The position numbers and the translations under genes were made by a program. Below the pieces are notes generated by a model. It saw nothing but the letters and a program-made list of their open reading frames with translations. It had not been told where the DNA came from and ran no database searches. A stretch of 50,530 bases of DNA from Candidatus Tritonobacter lacicola (GTDB lineage Bacteria > Auribacterota > Tritonobacteria > Tritonobacterales > Tritonobacteraceae), in contig JAVCDC010000092.1 of assembly GCA_030765135.1 (NCBI GenBank), positions 1 to 50,530 on the forward strand, given 5' to 3'. This document shows, piece by piece, positions 15,900-26,214 of this stretch; the stretch's first letter is position 1; each line of letters opens with the position of its first letter.

Positions 15900-17336
15900 C
15901 TATCTTCTCCTCCGGATCCATACCGCGATCCCGAGAACCAGCCCCAGGGAAGGGAGTATGACGACACACAGGAGGAAGACCCTTAGCATCTGGGCACTGC
16001 TGAAGGTGAGCTTTACGTTCTCCATATCTTTGGGGCCTATGGCGATGAGCTTCTCCCTCACTGCCAGCCAGTTAGTGCAGTTGAGGAAGAAGTCGGCGTT
16101 GCCCATGTTCCTGAGCTGGCCGTTAGCCACGAAATCGGAATCCCCTACGACGACCATCCTGGCGTGCGGCTCCTTCTTCTCCTTGACCGCCACGGCGAGC
16201 GAAACCGGCCCCTTCCTGTCGGACGACTCGTCGAACGAGAAGGTCGTCTTCGTGAAATCGACCTCTCCCCAGCCGCTCGGGGATGTCCTGAGAAGGGTCG
16301 CGGCGTCAAGGTCGGGGTTCCTCCCCCCGGCCACATCCACCGCGCGGGCCAGGATGAACAGGACGGCGGAGTTCTTCATGCTTCCTGATATCTCGTGGCC
16401 GGTAAAGTCCTGGACGTAGAGGTTTGAGGCGTCCACGAACGGCAGCTTCCTTGCCGGGTCGACGACGATGGTGTCCGGCGTGTCAACACCCCACTTTTTC
16501 AGGAAGGAGATGAGGTTAGTCTCGCTCAGCGGGTCCAGGAGGACCAGGAGCTTGCCCCCCTTCTCCATGTACGCGTCCAGCCTGTTTACCTCCTCCGGCG
16601 GGAACGGCCTGGTCGGACCGCCGATAACCAGCACGTCGCAGTCGCCGGGCACGGACTCCTGCCCGACGAGGACCAGCTCCGCGGCCAGAATGTTCTCCCT
16701 TTCGAGCTTGTTCCCCAGCTCGGAGAAGCCGTCGATGCCGGCGTCCTTGAGCGATCCTTCGCCGTGCCCCGCGGTAAAGTACAGCCTTGTCTGCTCCCCC
16801 TCGGTGAGATCGACTATGGCGGACGTGATAGCTTCCTCGCCGCTGAAGGATTTAACCCGCGGGGGGGCCCCGAACCGCATCGCCGACCTGTCTATCTCCA
16901 TCATTTCGCTGTCGGAGAGCTCCCGGCGCCTGTCACCGTACTCCATGACTATAACGTTCAGCGCGCCGATCTTGAGCTTCTTCGCGAGCATCTTGACCCT
17001 CGCCAGGTCCCGGTCCGGGTCGAGTTTCTGTATCTCTATCTTGTTTGACGCGTGCGCGTACTCCTCCAGTAGGTCCATGACGTAGGGATATGCCCTGTGG
17101 CGCGGCTGATAGAAGACGTATATTTTCAGCGGCTCTTCGAGGCCGGCCAGGACGTTCTCCGTTTTTCCTGAGAGTGTGTAAAGCTTTCCTGACGTCCAGT
17201 CGAAGAGCCTGTAATGGCGGAAGGAGAGGTAGTTCACCATGATCAATAACAGGGAGGCGACCGCCAGGCCCACGGCGAGGTTGGCTCCCGCCTTGTACCT
17301 GAGAGATCTCGAATAGGATTGCTTGCTGCGGGGCAT
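15900..17336 (-). CDS. GldG-like ABC-type substrate-binding or auxiliary membrane protein
   Basis: The 478-residue protein has a transmembrane helix near each end (about 17-36 and 450-470, followed by RRRR). The large external part matches the GldG / ABC-type uncharacterised transport family. A thioredoxin-like segment (LKIYVFYQPRH, about 69-79) is followed by a GATase-like domain with TRLYFTAGHGEG (about 183-194), DVLVIGGPTRPF and LLVLLDPLSE. In Bacteroidetes GldG works with GldA and GldF in gliding and secretion. Outside that phylum the same gene set is widespread, and its role is not known. Spacing is three bases on both sides, so it belongs to a tight operon with the permease and the DUF4340 protein. 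Confidence 0.85.
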   Translation of the reverse strand: MPRSKQSYSRSLRYKAGANLAVGLAVASLLLIMVNYLSFRHYRLFDWTSGKLYTLSGKTENVLAGLEEPLKIYVFYQPRHRAYPYVMDLLEEYAHASNKIEIQKLDPDRDLARVKMLAKKLKIGALNVIVMEYGDRRRELSDSEMMEIDRSAMRFGAPPRVKSFSGEEAITSAIVDLTEGEQTRLYFTAGHGEGSLKDAGIDGFSELGNKLERENILAAELVLVGQESVPGDCDVLVIGGPTRPFPPEEVNRLDAYMEKGGKLLVLLDPLSETNLISFLKKWGVDTPDTIVVDPARKLPFVDASNLYVQDFTGHEISGSMKNSAVLFILARAVDVAGGRNPDLDAATLLRTSPSGWGEVDFTKTTFSFDESSDRKGPVSLAVAVKEKKEPHARMVVVGDSDFVANGQLRNMGNADFFLNCTNWLAVREKLIAIGPKDMENVKLTFSSAQMLRVFLLCVVILPSLGLVLGIAVWIRRRR

Positions 17337-17339
17337 CTT

Positions 17340-18083
17340 CTATCTCCACTTCCTGGAATCGATGACCTTCACCGCGAGAAAGAGGAAGAAGAGCGCGGTG
17401 CTCAGGTAATAAACGAGTGCCCGCGTGTCCACTATCCCCTTGCCGAAGTTGTCGAAATGGCGAAAGACGTTAACGTATGAGATGAGAGCCTTCCATGCCG
17501 GGTCCTCGAATATTCCATCGAGAAAGCCCACGGTCCAGATCATGGTCAGGACGATGAATGTAAATACCGCGGAAACGATCTGGTTCTTCGTCAGGGTCGA
17601 GGCAAAGGCGCCTATTGAGAGGAACATGGCTCCCAGCAGAAGGCTGCCCAGGTAGCCGCTTGCTACCGGGCCAAGATCGGGGCTCGATTGGGTCTTCAAG
17701 ATCGCGACGTAGGCGAGCGTGGGCAGCCAGAGGATCGCGTAGAAGGCGAGGGCGCTCAGGTACTTGGCCGCGATCACCTCCGTATCCCTCACCGGCGCTG
17801 TCATCAGGACCTCGATGGTTCCCGACTTCTTCTCCTCGGCGAGCAGCCTCATGGTCACCACCGAGGCTATGAGCGAGAGGGTGAGGTAAAAGAAAATCGT
17901 GCCCCCGAAGAAAAACTGCATCGGCGAGCCCTCGACGGGAAACCGGGGGTTATTGAGCGCGGCAACGATAAGCCAGAATGTGTACCCGTTGATAAGCGTG
18001 AAGACGGTGAGAACGATGTACGCGATCGGGGAATAGAAGTACGAGCGAAGCTCCCGCCCGAACATCGTGAGAACGTTTCTCAT
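17340..18083 (-). CDS. ABC-2 type permease, GldF-like
   Basis: The 247-residue protein has about six transmembrane helices and the usual ABC-2 start (VLTMFGRELRSYFYSPIAYIVL), typical of GldF and related permeases. The second half contains LLAEEKKSGTIEVLMTAPV, a coupling-region motif shared by ABC-2 permeases. It overlaps the ATPase gene by four bases (ATGA), so the two are translationally coupled. It would form the membrane channel with the ATPase upstream. The transported substrate cannot be deduced. Confidence 0.9.
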   Translation of the reverse strand: MRNVLTMFGRELRSYFYSPIAYIVLTVFTLINGYTFWLIVAALNNPRFPVEGSPMQFFFGGTIFFYLTLSLIASVVTMRLLAEEKKSGTIEVLMTAPVRDTEVIAAKYLSALAFYAILWLPTLAYVAILKTQSSPDLGPVASGYLGSLLLGAMFLSIGAFASTLTKNQIVSAVFTFIVLTMIWTVGFLDGIFEDPAWKALISYVNVFRHFDNFGKGIVDTRALVYYLSTALFFLFLAVKVIDSRKWR

Positions 18084-19039
18084 CGGGCATCCTCCCCGGG
18101 TTCGGGAGCGGCCTCATTCGTCGTTATATGGACGAAGATATCCTCCAGCGATACAATTTCAAGGCGCAGCTCCCTCATGGCCCACCCCTTCGAGACAGCG
18201 GCGTTGAAGATGCCCTCCCGCACGTCGGTGTTGCCGCGGGAGGTGACGCGGAAGAGATTGAATGAGTCCTCGCGCTCCAGGGTTACGTCACCGACTCCTT
18301 TCACCCGCCTAAGCCCCTCGGTCACGGCCGGCGCGTCGCCCTTTATCTCCGCCATGACCGCTGTGGCGCCGTGCATCCTGCTCGTCAATCCAGCGGGCGT
18401 GTCGAGCGCTGCGATCCTTCCATTATTGATGATGATAACACGGCCGCAGAGGGCCTCGATCTCGGGCAGTATGTGCGTGGAGAGGAGAATCGTGTACTCG
18501 CCGCCAAGCTCCTTTATGAGCTCCCTGACCTTCCTGACCTGGTTGGGATCGAGTCCTATCGTCGGCTCGTCGAGGATTAGGACCTTCGGGCTGCCCAGGA
18601 GCGCCTCCGCCAGGGCGACTCGCTGCCTGTAACCCTTGGAAAGCTGCCCCGCGATCCTGTGCCTGGCCTCCCCGATCCCGCACTTATCGATCACGTTTGA
18701 AAGGCCCCTCCTGACCGCCCGCCCCCTCAGCCCCTTCAGCTTGGCCCTGTAAGCGAGATACTCGTCAACCCTCATGTCCGGGTATAGGGGGGCGTTTTCC
18801 GGCAGATAGCCGACGTTCCTTCGAACATCCAGCGACTCCCGGAAAACGTCATGGCCCGCCACAGTCGCGTTGCCTGAATCGGCGGGCATGAAGCATGTAA
18901 GTATCCTCATCGTGGTGCTCTTGCCTGCGCCGTTCGGACCGAGGAACCCCAGGATCTCGCCCTTCTTTACATGGAAGGATATGCCGTCTACCCCGACGGT
19001 ACGGCCGTACCGCTTAACGAGATTTTCAACCCTTATCAA
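18080..19039 (-). CDS. ABC transporter ATPase, GldA-like
   Basis: The 319-residue protein is a single nucleotide-binding subunit. It has Walker A GPNGAGKST (34-42), signature LSKGY (133-137), Walker B VLILDEP (153-159) and the switch His189 in LLSTHILPE. The 80-residue C-terminal extension (about 225-310, with VMAEIKGD and EDIFVHIT) is typical of ABC-2 export ATPases such as GldA and drug or polysaccharide exporters. It overlaps the permease gene downstream and the omega-subunit gene upstream by four bases each, so all are expressed together. Confidence 0.92.
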   Translation of the reverse strand: MIRVENLVKRYGRTVGVDGISFHVKKGEILGFLGPNGAGKSTTMRILTCFMPADSGNATVAGHDVFRESLDVRRNVGYLPENAPLYPDMRVDEYLAYRAKLKGLRGRAVRRGLSNVIDKCGIGEARHRIAGQLSKGYRQRVALAEALLGSPKVLILDEPTIGLDPNQVRKVRELIKELGGEYTILLSTHILPEIEALCGRVIIINNGRIAALDTPAGLTSRMHGATAVMAEIKGDAPAVTEGLRRVKGVGDVTLEREDSFNLFRVTSRGNTDVREGIFNAAVSKGWAMRELRLEIVSLEDIFVHITTNEAAPEPGEDAR

Positions 19040-19266
19040 TCGATAATCCCCCCGGGAGTTATCTCTTCTTTATCGACGGGTCTCGCTTCCAATTTGCCCT
19101 CCGCGATCTCCTTCAATGCGATGCGCGCATATGGGAGATCGTACGCCTCGACCAGGGGATGGGCCCCCGCGCTGAGCTGCCGCACCCTCCGTATAACCAT
19201 GTTGACGAGGAGAGACTTGTTAGAGATTTTGTTGCTTGCTTCTTTGAGCAGTGCATCGTTGTTCAT
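19036..19266 (-). CDS. rpoZ: RNA polymerase omega subunit
   Basis: The 76-residue protein carries the conserved omega core. NKSLLVNMVIRRVRQLSAGA aligns with the N-R-(Y/F)-LLV...RARQL segment, and IALKEIAEGKLEA matches the A-L-(R/K)-EIA-(E/A)-GKI segment. Omega binds the beta-prime subunit and helps RNA polymerase assembly. The length is normal. It is the first gene of a tight minus-strand operon and overlaps the ABC ATPase gene by four bases (ATGA). That partner is unusual, because rpoZ most often follows gmk. The identification rests on a short protein, so some doubt remains. Confidence 0.8.
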   Translation of the reverse strand: MNNDALLKEASNKISNKSLLVNMVIRRVRQLSAGAHPLVEAYDLPYARIALKEIAEGKLEARPVDKEEITPGGIID

Positions 19267-19372
19267 ACGATAAGCCCTTTCTGTCGCGAGGTTGCCGGCT
19301 ATATTCCCTTAAAGCTCCGTCTACTTTAATCAGACAGCATAACATATCAAGGGTCATTTTTTAAAATGAATC

Positions 19373-19427
19373 GGCCACAAAGGCACTAAGGCAGTCAAAA
19401 GCTTTGTGCCTTCGTGCCTTGGTGGCC
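19373..19427. repeat. Long hairpin of the AAGGCAC repeat type
   Basis: GGCCACAAAGGCACTAAGGC (from 19373, 21 bases in all) pairs with the 21 bases ending at 19427, with two mismatches and a 13-base loop. The arms are the widespread CACNAAGGCACNAAGG type of degenerate repeat. It lies between the GroEL terminator and the omega gene and might also block read-through. Confidence 0.75.
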
Positions 19428-19451
19428 TTTCTTGAGATGAGAAAAGCCCCT

Positions 19452-19477
19452 CCCCGGCGCCTGCTGCGGCGCCGGGG
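19452..19477 (-). terminator. Rho-independent terminator of the chaperone operon
   Basis: A perfect 10-bp GC stem (CCCCGGCGCC, 19452-19461, and GGCGCCGGGG, 19468-19477) with a 6-base loop lies 21 bases after the groEL stop codon. On the minus strand it is followed by a GGGGCTTTTCT tract. Confidence 0.85.
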
Positions 19478-19498
19478 AAAGACTTGCTTTACGGCTTT

Positions 19499-21175
<1,677 letters not shown>

Positions 21176-21469
21176 TTACTTTAATATTGCCAGAACGTCC
21201 TCTTCCCGGAGGATGAGGTACTCCTTGTCGTCTACGACGACATCCGTCCCCGAGTATTTGCCGATGAGAATCCTGTCGCCCTTCTTAACCTCGAAGGGAA
21301 CTTTCTTGCCGGAGTCATCGATCTTGCCCGTACCGACCTCGACAACCTCCGCCTCCATCGGCTTCTCCTTGGCGGTATCGGGAATAATGATTCCGCCCTT
21401 CTTTTCCTCTTTGGCTTCCAGCCTCCTCACAAGAAGTCTGTCTCCAAGCGGCTTTATCTTCATACGCAA
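21176..21469 (-). CDS. groS: Co-chaperonin GroES
   Basis: This 97-residue protein has the conserved start [33 protein letters not shown] in pieces (IKPLGDR, then the mobile loop KKGGIIIPD), VEVGTG and the C-terminal [10 protein letters not shown]. It caps the GroEL ring. A 26-base gap separates it from dnaK upstream, with an AAAGGAGAG ribosome binding site, so it is part of the dnaK operon. Confidence 0.98.
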   Translation of the reverse strand: MRMKIKPLGDRLLVRRLEAKEEKKGGIIIPDTAKEKPMEAEVVEVGTGKIDDSGKKVPFEVKKGDRILIGKYSGTDVVVDDKEYLILREEDVLAILK

Positions 21470-21495
21470 CTCTCCTTTCTAGGTTTTTCCTTATT

Positions 21496-23418
21496 TTACT
21501 TCTTATCGTCGTCGACTTCCTCGAAGTCGGCCTCTATGACCTCTTCGTCGTCCTTCTTCTCGCCGGCGGCATCCCCTTTCGCCTCCGCGCCCGGCTGCGC
21601 GCCCGGCTGCGCCTGGCCCTGGGCCTGCTTGTACAGCTCCGCCGAGACCTGGTGCCAGCTCTCCTTCAGGGCTTCCGAGGCCGACTTGATCTCTTCGACG
21701 TCCTCCTTCTTGAGGGCTTCCTTCACCCTCTCGACAGCCGCCTCGACTTTGGCCTTGGCGTCTGCGCTGATCTTTTCGCCGTGCTCCTTGAGAAGCTTCT
21801 CGGCTTCGTAGACAGCCGCGTCGCCCATGTTCCTGGCGTCGGCCGCCTCGCGCCGCTTGTGGTCCTCGTCGGCGTACTCCTCGGCATCCTTCACCATCTT
21901 ATTAATATCCTCCTCGTTGAGACCGCTCGACGCCTCTATCCTTATCTTCTGCTCCTTGCCGGTTCCCATGTCCTTCGCGGATACGTGGAGTATCCCGTTC
22001 GCGTCTATGTCGAACGTGACCTCGATCTGGGGCATGCCCCGGGGCGCGGGCGGGATGCCGACCAGCTGGAACCTCCCGATGGTCCTGTTGCCGGTGACCA
22101 TCTCACGCTCTCCCTGTAGAACGTTGATGTCCACGCTCGTCTGGCTGTCGGAGGCAGTGCTGAATATCTCGCTCTTCTTCGTCGGGATCGTGGTGTTCCT
22201 CTCGATCAGCTTGGTGAAGACGCCGCCGAGCGTCTCGATTCCCAGGGAGAGGGGCGTGACGTCGAGGAGGAGGACATCCTTGACCTCGCCCTGCAGCACA
22301 CCAGCCTGGATAGCCGCGCCGATGGCGACGACTTCGTCCGGGTTGACGCCCTTGTGCGGTTCCTTGCCGAAGAGGCTCTTCACTGTCTCCTGCACTTTCG
22401 GCATCCTCGTCTGACCGCCGACGAGTATGACCTCGTCGATGTCGCCGGGCTTAAACTTGGAGTCGGCGAGGGCTTTCTTGCAGGGCTCTATCGTCCTCTC
22501 GATCAGGCCCGCGACGAGCTGCTCCAGCTTGGCCCTTGTGAGCTTTATGGACAGGTGCTTGGGCCCCGAGGCGTCGGCGGTTATGAACGGAAGGTTGATC
22601 TCCGTCTCCGCTGACGTGGAGAGCTCGCACTTGGCCTTCTCACAGGCCTCCTTCAGCCGCTGGAGGGCCATCTTGTCCTCTCGCAGGTCTATGCCCTGGT
22701 CCTTCTTGAACTCATCGGCGACCCAGCTCATGATCTTCTCGTCGAAATCGTCTCCCCCGAGGTGCGTGTCGCCGTTGGTGGCCTTTACCTCGAATACGCC
22801 CTCGCCTATCTCGAGAATGGAGATGTCGAAAGTCCCGCCTCCAAGGTCGAAGACCGCGATCTTCTCCTCCTTCTTCTTGTCGAGGCCGTAGGCCAGGGCT
22901 GCCGCCGTGGGCTCGTTGATGATCCTCAGGACCTCCAGGCCGGCAATCTTGCCGGCGTCCTTCGTCGCCTGGCGCTGGCTGTCGTTGAAGTACGCGGGCA
23001 CGGTTATGACGGCCTGCGTGACCTTCGAGCCGAGATGGGACTCCGCGTCCCGCTTGAGCTTCTGGATAATCATGGAGGAGATCTCCGGGGGCGAGTAGGT
23101 CTTGCCTCCCGCTTCGACATAGGCATCCCCGTCCTTGGCCTTGACCACCTTGAAGGGAACTATCTTGATCTCCTCGGGCACCTCGTCGTACTTCCTGCCC
23201 ATGAACCGCTTTATCGAGTAAATCGTGTTCTGGTAGTTGGTCACGGCCTGCCGCTTGGCGGTCTGGCCGACGAGGCGCTCGCCGCTCTTGGTGAAGGCGA
23301 CGACGGAGGGCGTTATCCTGTTCCCTTCAGCGTTTGTGATTACGGTGGGCTCCCCGCCTTCCATCACCGCTACGCAGGAGTTAGTCGTTCCGAGGTCTAT
23401 TCCTATAACCTTGCCCAT
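21496..23418 (-). CDS. dnaK: Hsp70 chaperone DnaK
   Basis: This is a 640-residue Hsp70. The nucleotide-binding domain starts with [18 protein letters not shown] and has phosphate-binding [15 protein letters not shown] near residue 190 and [10 protein letters not shown] near residue 335. The substrate domain begins after [19 protein letters not shown] near residue 390, and the C-terminal lid ends in an acidic tail with an AQPGAQPGA low-complexity linker. Its ATG immediately follows the TAA of the receiver-like gene, and the ribosome binding site AAGGAG lies inside that gene, so translation is coupled. It is not accompanied by grpE or dnaJ here but by groES and groEL downstream. Confidence 0.99.
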   Translation of the reverse strand: MGKVIGIDLGTTNSCVAVMEGGEPTVITNAEGNRITPSVVAFTKSGERLVGQTAKRQAVTNYQNTIYSIKRFMGRKYDEVPEEIKIVPFKVVKAKDGDAYVEAGGKTYSPPEISSMIIQKLKRDAESHLGSKVTQAVITVPAYFNDSQRQATKDAGKIAGLEVLRIINEPTAAALAYGLDKKKEEKIAVFDLGGGTFDISILEIGEGVFEVKATNGDTHLGGDDFDEKIMSWVADEFKKDQGIDLREDKMALQRLKEACEKAKCELSTSAETEINLPFITADASGPKHLSIKLTRAKLEQLVAGLIERTIEPCKKALADSKFKPGDIDEVILVGGQTRMPKVQETVKSLFGKEPHKGVNPDEVVAIGAAIQAGVLQGEVKDVLLLDVTPLSLGIETLGGVFTKLIERNTTIPTKKSEIFSTASDSQTSVDINVLQGEREMVTGNRTIGRFQLVGIPPAPRGMPQIEVTFDIDANGILHVSAKDMGTGKEQKIRIEASSGLNEEDINKMVKDAEEYADEDHKRREAADARNMGDAAVYEAEKLLKEHGEKISADAKAKVEAAVERVKEALKKEDVEEIKSASEALKESWHQVSAELYKQAQGQAQPGAQPGAEAKGDAAGEKKDDEEVIEADFEEVDDDKK

Positions 23419-23814
23419 TTAAAAATCTCCTTCTTCGTTTATCCTTTCAAAAGCCCTTAAAATGAGCCTCTCGAGATCGATGAAATTCACCGGTTCAACC
23501 AGAAATGAATACGTGTCGAGCTCTATCAGCTTCATGATCAGCTCCGTGATGAAAAACGGGCTGATGGCGATTATGGCGAGTTTCGGACTCGCCGATCTGA
23601 TTCTCCGGATGTTGAAAAGCCCCCTGCGGACATCCCTTCCAAGCCCGATAAGGCCGAGATCCACCGGCTCTTCGCGCACTGCACGCAGGGCCTCATCAGG
23701 GGAATCAGTCCAGTTGAGCCTGAAGTTGTGCCCGACGAGGCTATCCCGAAGGTCCACGTGTGGACTTGACGGATCATCCAGCATTAAGACCCATTTCTCG
23801 TCACTGAAAGTCAT
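23419..23814 (-). CDS. Receiver-like protein in front of dnaK
   Basis: From ATG 23814 the product has 131 residues. A TTG at 23847 in the same frame is less likely, because a sigma-54-type promoter overlaps that extension. The pattern is that of a CheY-like receiver. A beta strand ends in two acidic residues (WVLMLDD), there is a central PVDLGLIGLGRD segment where the phospho-acceptor Asp would be, and there is a late IAISPFF and a SFLVEPVNFIDLERLILRAFE end like the TKPF region. The usual Asp at the end of strand three appears to be replaced by Gly, and the conserved Lys before Pro is Glu (VEP). It is therefore probably not phosphorylated in the usual way. A role in regulating the chaperones is suggested only by position. 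Confidence 0.65.
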   Translation of the reverse strand: MTFSDEKWVLMLDDPSSPHVDLRDSLVGHNFRLNWTDSPDEALRAVREEPVDLGLIGLGRDVRRGLFNIRRIRSASPKLAIIAISPFFITELIMKLIELDTYSFLVEPVNFIDLERLILRAFERINEEGDF

Positions 23815-23830
23815 TTCACCCTCATTCTTT

Positions 23831-23846
23831 AGCAATTCCCATGCCA
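23831..23846 (-). promoter_or_regulatory. Sigma-54 promoter of the receiver-dnaK-groES-groEL operon
   Basis: On the minus strand the site reads TGGCATGGGAATTGCT, with the -24 and -12 elements exactly spaced. The predicted start near 23820 leaves only about six bases before the ATG at 23814, which is short. This either means a near-leaderless message or that the true start of the first protein lies slightly further in. The core is identical to the sites at 8475 and 32570. Confidence 0.6.
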
Positions 23847-23948
23847 AGGGGCAGAAATACGGAACATATTTTTACAACATATTGAATTGAAGTAAGTTAC
23901 GCCACATAACGGAGGTTGGCCCGACTCCCTCCAGTGCCATAGTGTGTG

Positions 23949-23975
23949 CCATATAGTCACATTCCAGCAATTATG
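23949..23975 (-). promoter_or_regulatory. Motif shared with the glycoside hydrolase promoter region (copy 1)
   Basis: The plus strand reads CCATATAGTCA, eight bases, CAATTATG. The same two blocks spaced by seven bases occur at 32478-32503. This copy is about 105 bp upstream of the sigma-54 site at 23831-23846, a normal distance for an activator binding site. A GTGCCATA direct repeat overlaps its left end. Confidence 0.4.
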
Positions 23976-24000
23976 CGTCAATATGGCCCAAACACAGCCA

Positions 24001-24037
24001 CCCAACCTGTCCCACCCCGGAGGTGGAACAGGTTGGG
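24001..24037. repeat. Hairpin with 16-bp stem
   Basis: CCCAACCTGTCCCACC (24001-24016) pairs with GGTGGAACAGGTTGGG (24022-24037) with a single mismatch and a 5-base loop. It lies between the helicase gene and the chaperone operon. It has no T-run on the minus strand, and GGGG follows on the plus strand. It is more like an intergenic REP-type palindrome than a simple terminator. Confidence 0.7.
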
Positions 24038-24061
24038 TGGGGAACTATATAAAGGACGGGT

Positions 24062-24169
24062 TCAGTACTCCGCGCCGGCGTCGTCCGGCTCGGACGCCTG
24101 CTCCCGTATCGCCATCGCCTCCCTGTACAGGGAGGCGGCCTCCTCGGGATCTTCCCTGATATTCCCTGT
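24062..24169 (-). other. In-frame coding-like extension after the helicase stop codon
   Basis: After the helicase TAG (24170-24172) the same frame stays open for 35 codons to a TGA at 24062-24064. From the eighth codon on it reads like real protein (DPEEAASLYREAMAIREQA, TPR-like), with G or C at almost every third position. It has no start codon of its own in a sensible place. It could be the lost C-terminus of the helicase or the relic of another gene. Confidence 0.4.
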
Positions 24170-26188
24170 CTATATCATTATGTCCCACACATCGTAGTAC
24201 GCTTCGGGTATCTCTTCGACGAAACGCGAGGGCCTCAGTATCACCTCCATCCCGTCTCGCTGCCGTGCCGAGAGTGGATGAAGAAGGTAAAGCTCGTCCC
24301 TGCATCGGGTGGCGGCAACGTAGAAGAGGCGGCGCTCTTCCTCCATGGCCTCGGGATCGCCGTAGCTCGGGGCGGCCGGGAAACGCCCCTCTGCAAGCCA
24401 GAGGACGAACACCACCGGCCATTCCAGCCCCTTGGACTGGTGAACCGTGCTCAGGACGACCATCTCGTCGTCCCTGTCTTCGAAGTAGATATCCTCCGCC
24501 GTCATCCCCCCCACCATCGCGAGGTCGCTCAGGAATACCTCCACGTCATCGTAGCGCAGGGCATAATTGGCAAGCTGGCGCAGGTCCTCCACCCTGCGCT
24601 GGTAGTTGGGATACTTGCTCTTCAAGTACGTACCATATTCGCTCTCCATTACCATTCCGATCAGCTCCGCCGGTCCCCGCTCCACGTTTCTCCTCAACTT
24701 TTCCATGGTTGACACTAATCTATTCCAGCCCTTGACGGCGCCGGAGAGAAGCGCCTTGTTCATCTCTTCCTTCTTTATGGCCTCAAAGGGTTCTGAGGAA
24801 GCGGCGATGAGCTCCCATATTTTCTGCGCGCTGCGGGGTCCGACGCGGGGGAGCCTGGTCAGCACCCTCTTCCAGGCCAGCTCGTCCCCGGGGTTGTCCA
24901 CGATCTTCAAATAGGAAAGGACGTCCTTTATGTGCGCCTGCTCGAAGAACCTCAGCCCGGAGCGGACAGTGAAGGGAATGTCCCGGCGTGTAAGCTCCAT
25001 CTGCAGCTCCATGGAGTGGTAGTGGGAGCGGTAAAGAATCCCTATCTGCCCCAGGCCGATCCCCTCGTCCCGGAGTTCCAGTATCCTCTGGGTCACGAAT
25101 ACCGCCTGTTCATAGACGTCGACGGGGTGAAGCACAACCGGTTTCGCGCCCGGCGCTCTGACCGCGCGCAGGACCTTGTGAAAACCTGTATCCGCTCCCT
25201 CCAGGACTTTATTTGTCAGCTCGAGAACATCCGGCGTGGACCTGTAGTTGGTCTCAACGGTGTAAACCCGGCAGCCTGTGTAGCGTTTGGGGAAATCGCG
25301 GATATTTTTAAACAGGGCCCCCCTGAATGAGTAGATCGACTGGGAATCATCGCCCACCACCATCAGGTTTTTGTGAACGGCGGCAAGCCGGTCAACGATC
25401 TTCGCCTGTATTGGGTTGGTGTCCTGGTACTCGTCTACCAGGATATGTCTGAATCGCCGGCCGTACAGGTCCGCTACCTCGGGGTGGTCGGTAAGAAGCC
25501 CGTCGAACTTAAGGAGAAGGTCGTCGAAATCAAGGTAGTTGAGATCGTTCTTCCTCCGCTCGTAGCGTTTAAAGACACCCTCCATCCGGGAAAGAAGCGG
25601 GAGAAAGTGGTCGCACTTTTCCTCTACGGCCTCCTTCACGCCAAGGGTCGTGTTGCGGGCGTAGCTCAGGACTTCCAGCAGAACCCGCCCGCGCGGAAAA
25701 CGTTGGGCTTTTATATCGATCCCTTCTTCCCTCACCGCGCTTTCCATGAGAACTCTCGAGTCCTCGCGGTCCAGAATCGTGTAGTTGGATTTTAAGCCGA
25801 GCAGGCCCGCGTGCTTCCGCAGGACCATGTTCCCCACGTGGTGAAAGGTGCCTCCCCATATCCGACCCACGTCCACCCGGACCAGGGCCTGGACGCGCCT
25901 GAGCATCTCGGTGGCGGCCTTTTTGGTGAACGTCAAAAGCAGGATGTGCTCGGGCTTTACCCCGCGTTCCAGCAGGTACGCCACCCGGTACGTGATGATC
26001 CTCGTCTTGCCGCTTCCAGCCCCCGCGATCACGAGGCCCGGGCCGTCGGAAGCCGTGACCGCCTCGAGCTGCTGTGGATTCAGCTCTTTATCATACTCGA
26101 TCGCCCCGCCGGGCGAAGAAAATGCTTTCAGTGAATACTTTTTTTTCATTCCTAATGATATACTTGAACGGTCAGATTCTAAACCCAT
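24170..26188 (-). CDS. UvrD/PcrA-type ATP-dependent DNA helicase
   Basis: This is a 672-residue superfamily 1 helicase with all the usual motifs: Walker A AGAGSGKT (55-62), TFTKKAA (Ia), VDEYQDTN (II), GDDSQSIYSFRGA (III), ETNYRST (IV), TVHQSKGLEW (V) and EERRLFYVAATRC (VI). It unwinds DNA 3' to 5' in excision repair and replication restart. The protein ends in VWDIMI at a TAG. It is at the short side for UvrD (usually about 650-750), and a coding-like frame continues after the TAG. ATG 26188 is the longest start and has a weak ribosome binding site. ATG 26149, just after TTAGGA, is an alternative. It is divergent from the methyltransferase, with only 26 bp between the start codons. Confidence 0.93.
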   Translation of the reverse strand: MGLESDRSSISLGMKKKYSLKAFSSPGGAIEYDKELNPQQLEAVTASDGPGLVIAGAGSGKTRIITYRVAYLLERGVKPEHILLLTFTKKAATEMLRRVQALVRVDVGRIWGGTFHHVGNMVLRKHAGLLGLKSNYTILDREDSRVLMESAVREEGIDIKAQRFPRGRVLLEVLSYARNTTLGVKEAVEEKCDHFLPLLSRMEGVFKRYERRKNDLNYLDFDDLLLKFDGLLTDHPEVADLYGRRFRHILVDEYQDTNPIQAKIVDRLAAVHKNLMVVGDDSQSIYSFRGALFKNIRDFPKRYTGCRVYTVETNYRSTPDVLELTNKVLEGADTGFHKVLRAVRAPGAKPVVLHPVDVYEQAVFVTQRILELRDEGIGLGQIGILYRSHYHSMELQMELTRRDIPFTVRSGLRFFEQAHIKDVLSYLKIVDNPGDELAWKRVLTRLPRVGPRSAQKIWELIAASSEPFEAIKKEEMNKALLSGAVKGWNRLVSTMEKLRRNVERGPAELIGMVMESEYGTYLKSKYPNYQRRVEDLRQLANYALRYDDVEVFLSDLAMVGGMTAEDIYFEDRDDEMVVLSTVHQSKGLEWPVVFVLWLAEGRFPAAPSYGDPEAMEEERRLFYVAATRCRDELYLLHPLSARQRDGMEVILRPSRFVEEIPEAYYDVWDIMI

Positions 26189-26214
26189 TCATCTTAAAAT
26201 GAAAGAACCGGTCG

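Noticed and set aside
23847-24000. CIRCE element or sigma-32 promoter upstream of the chaperone operon
   Set aside because: I looked for TTAGCACTC-N9-GAGTGCTAA and for a CTTGAA/CCCCAT pair and found neither.
24001-24037. Terminator of the helicase gene
   Set aside because: The stem is strong but has no T-run on the minus strand. It is better listed as a REP-like palindrome.
24170-24172. TAG read as pyrrolysine in the helicase
   Set aside because: Several other genes in the window end in TAG and no pyrrolysine machinery is seen. A mutation, relic or sequencing error is simpler.
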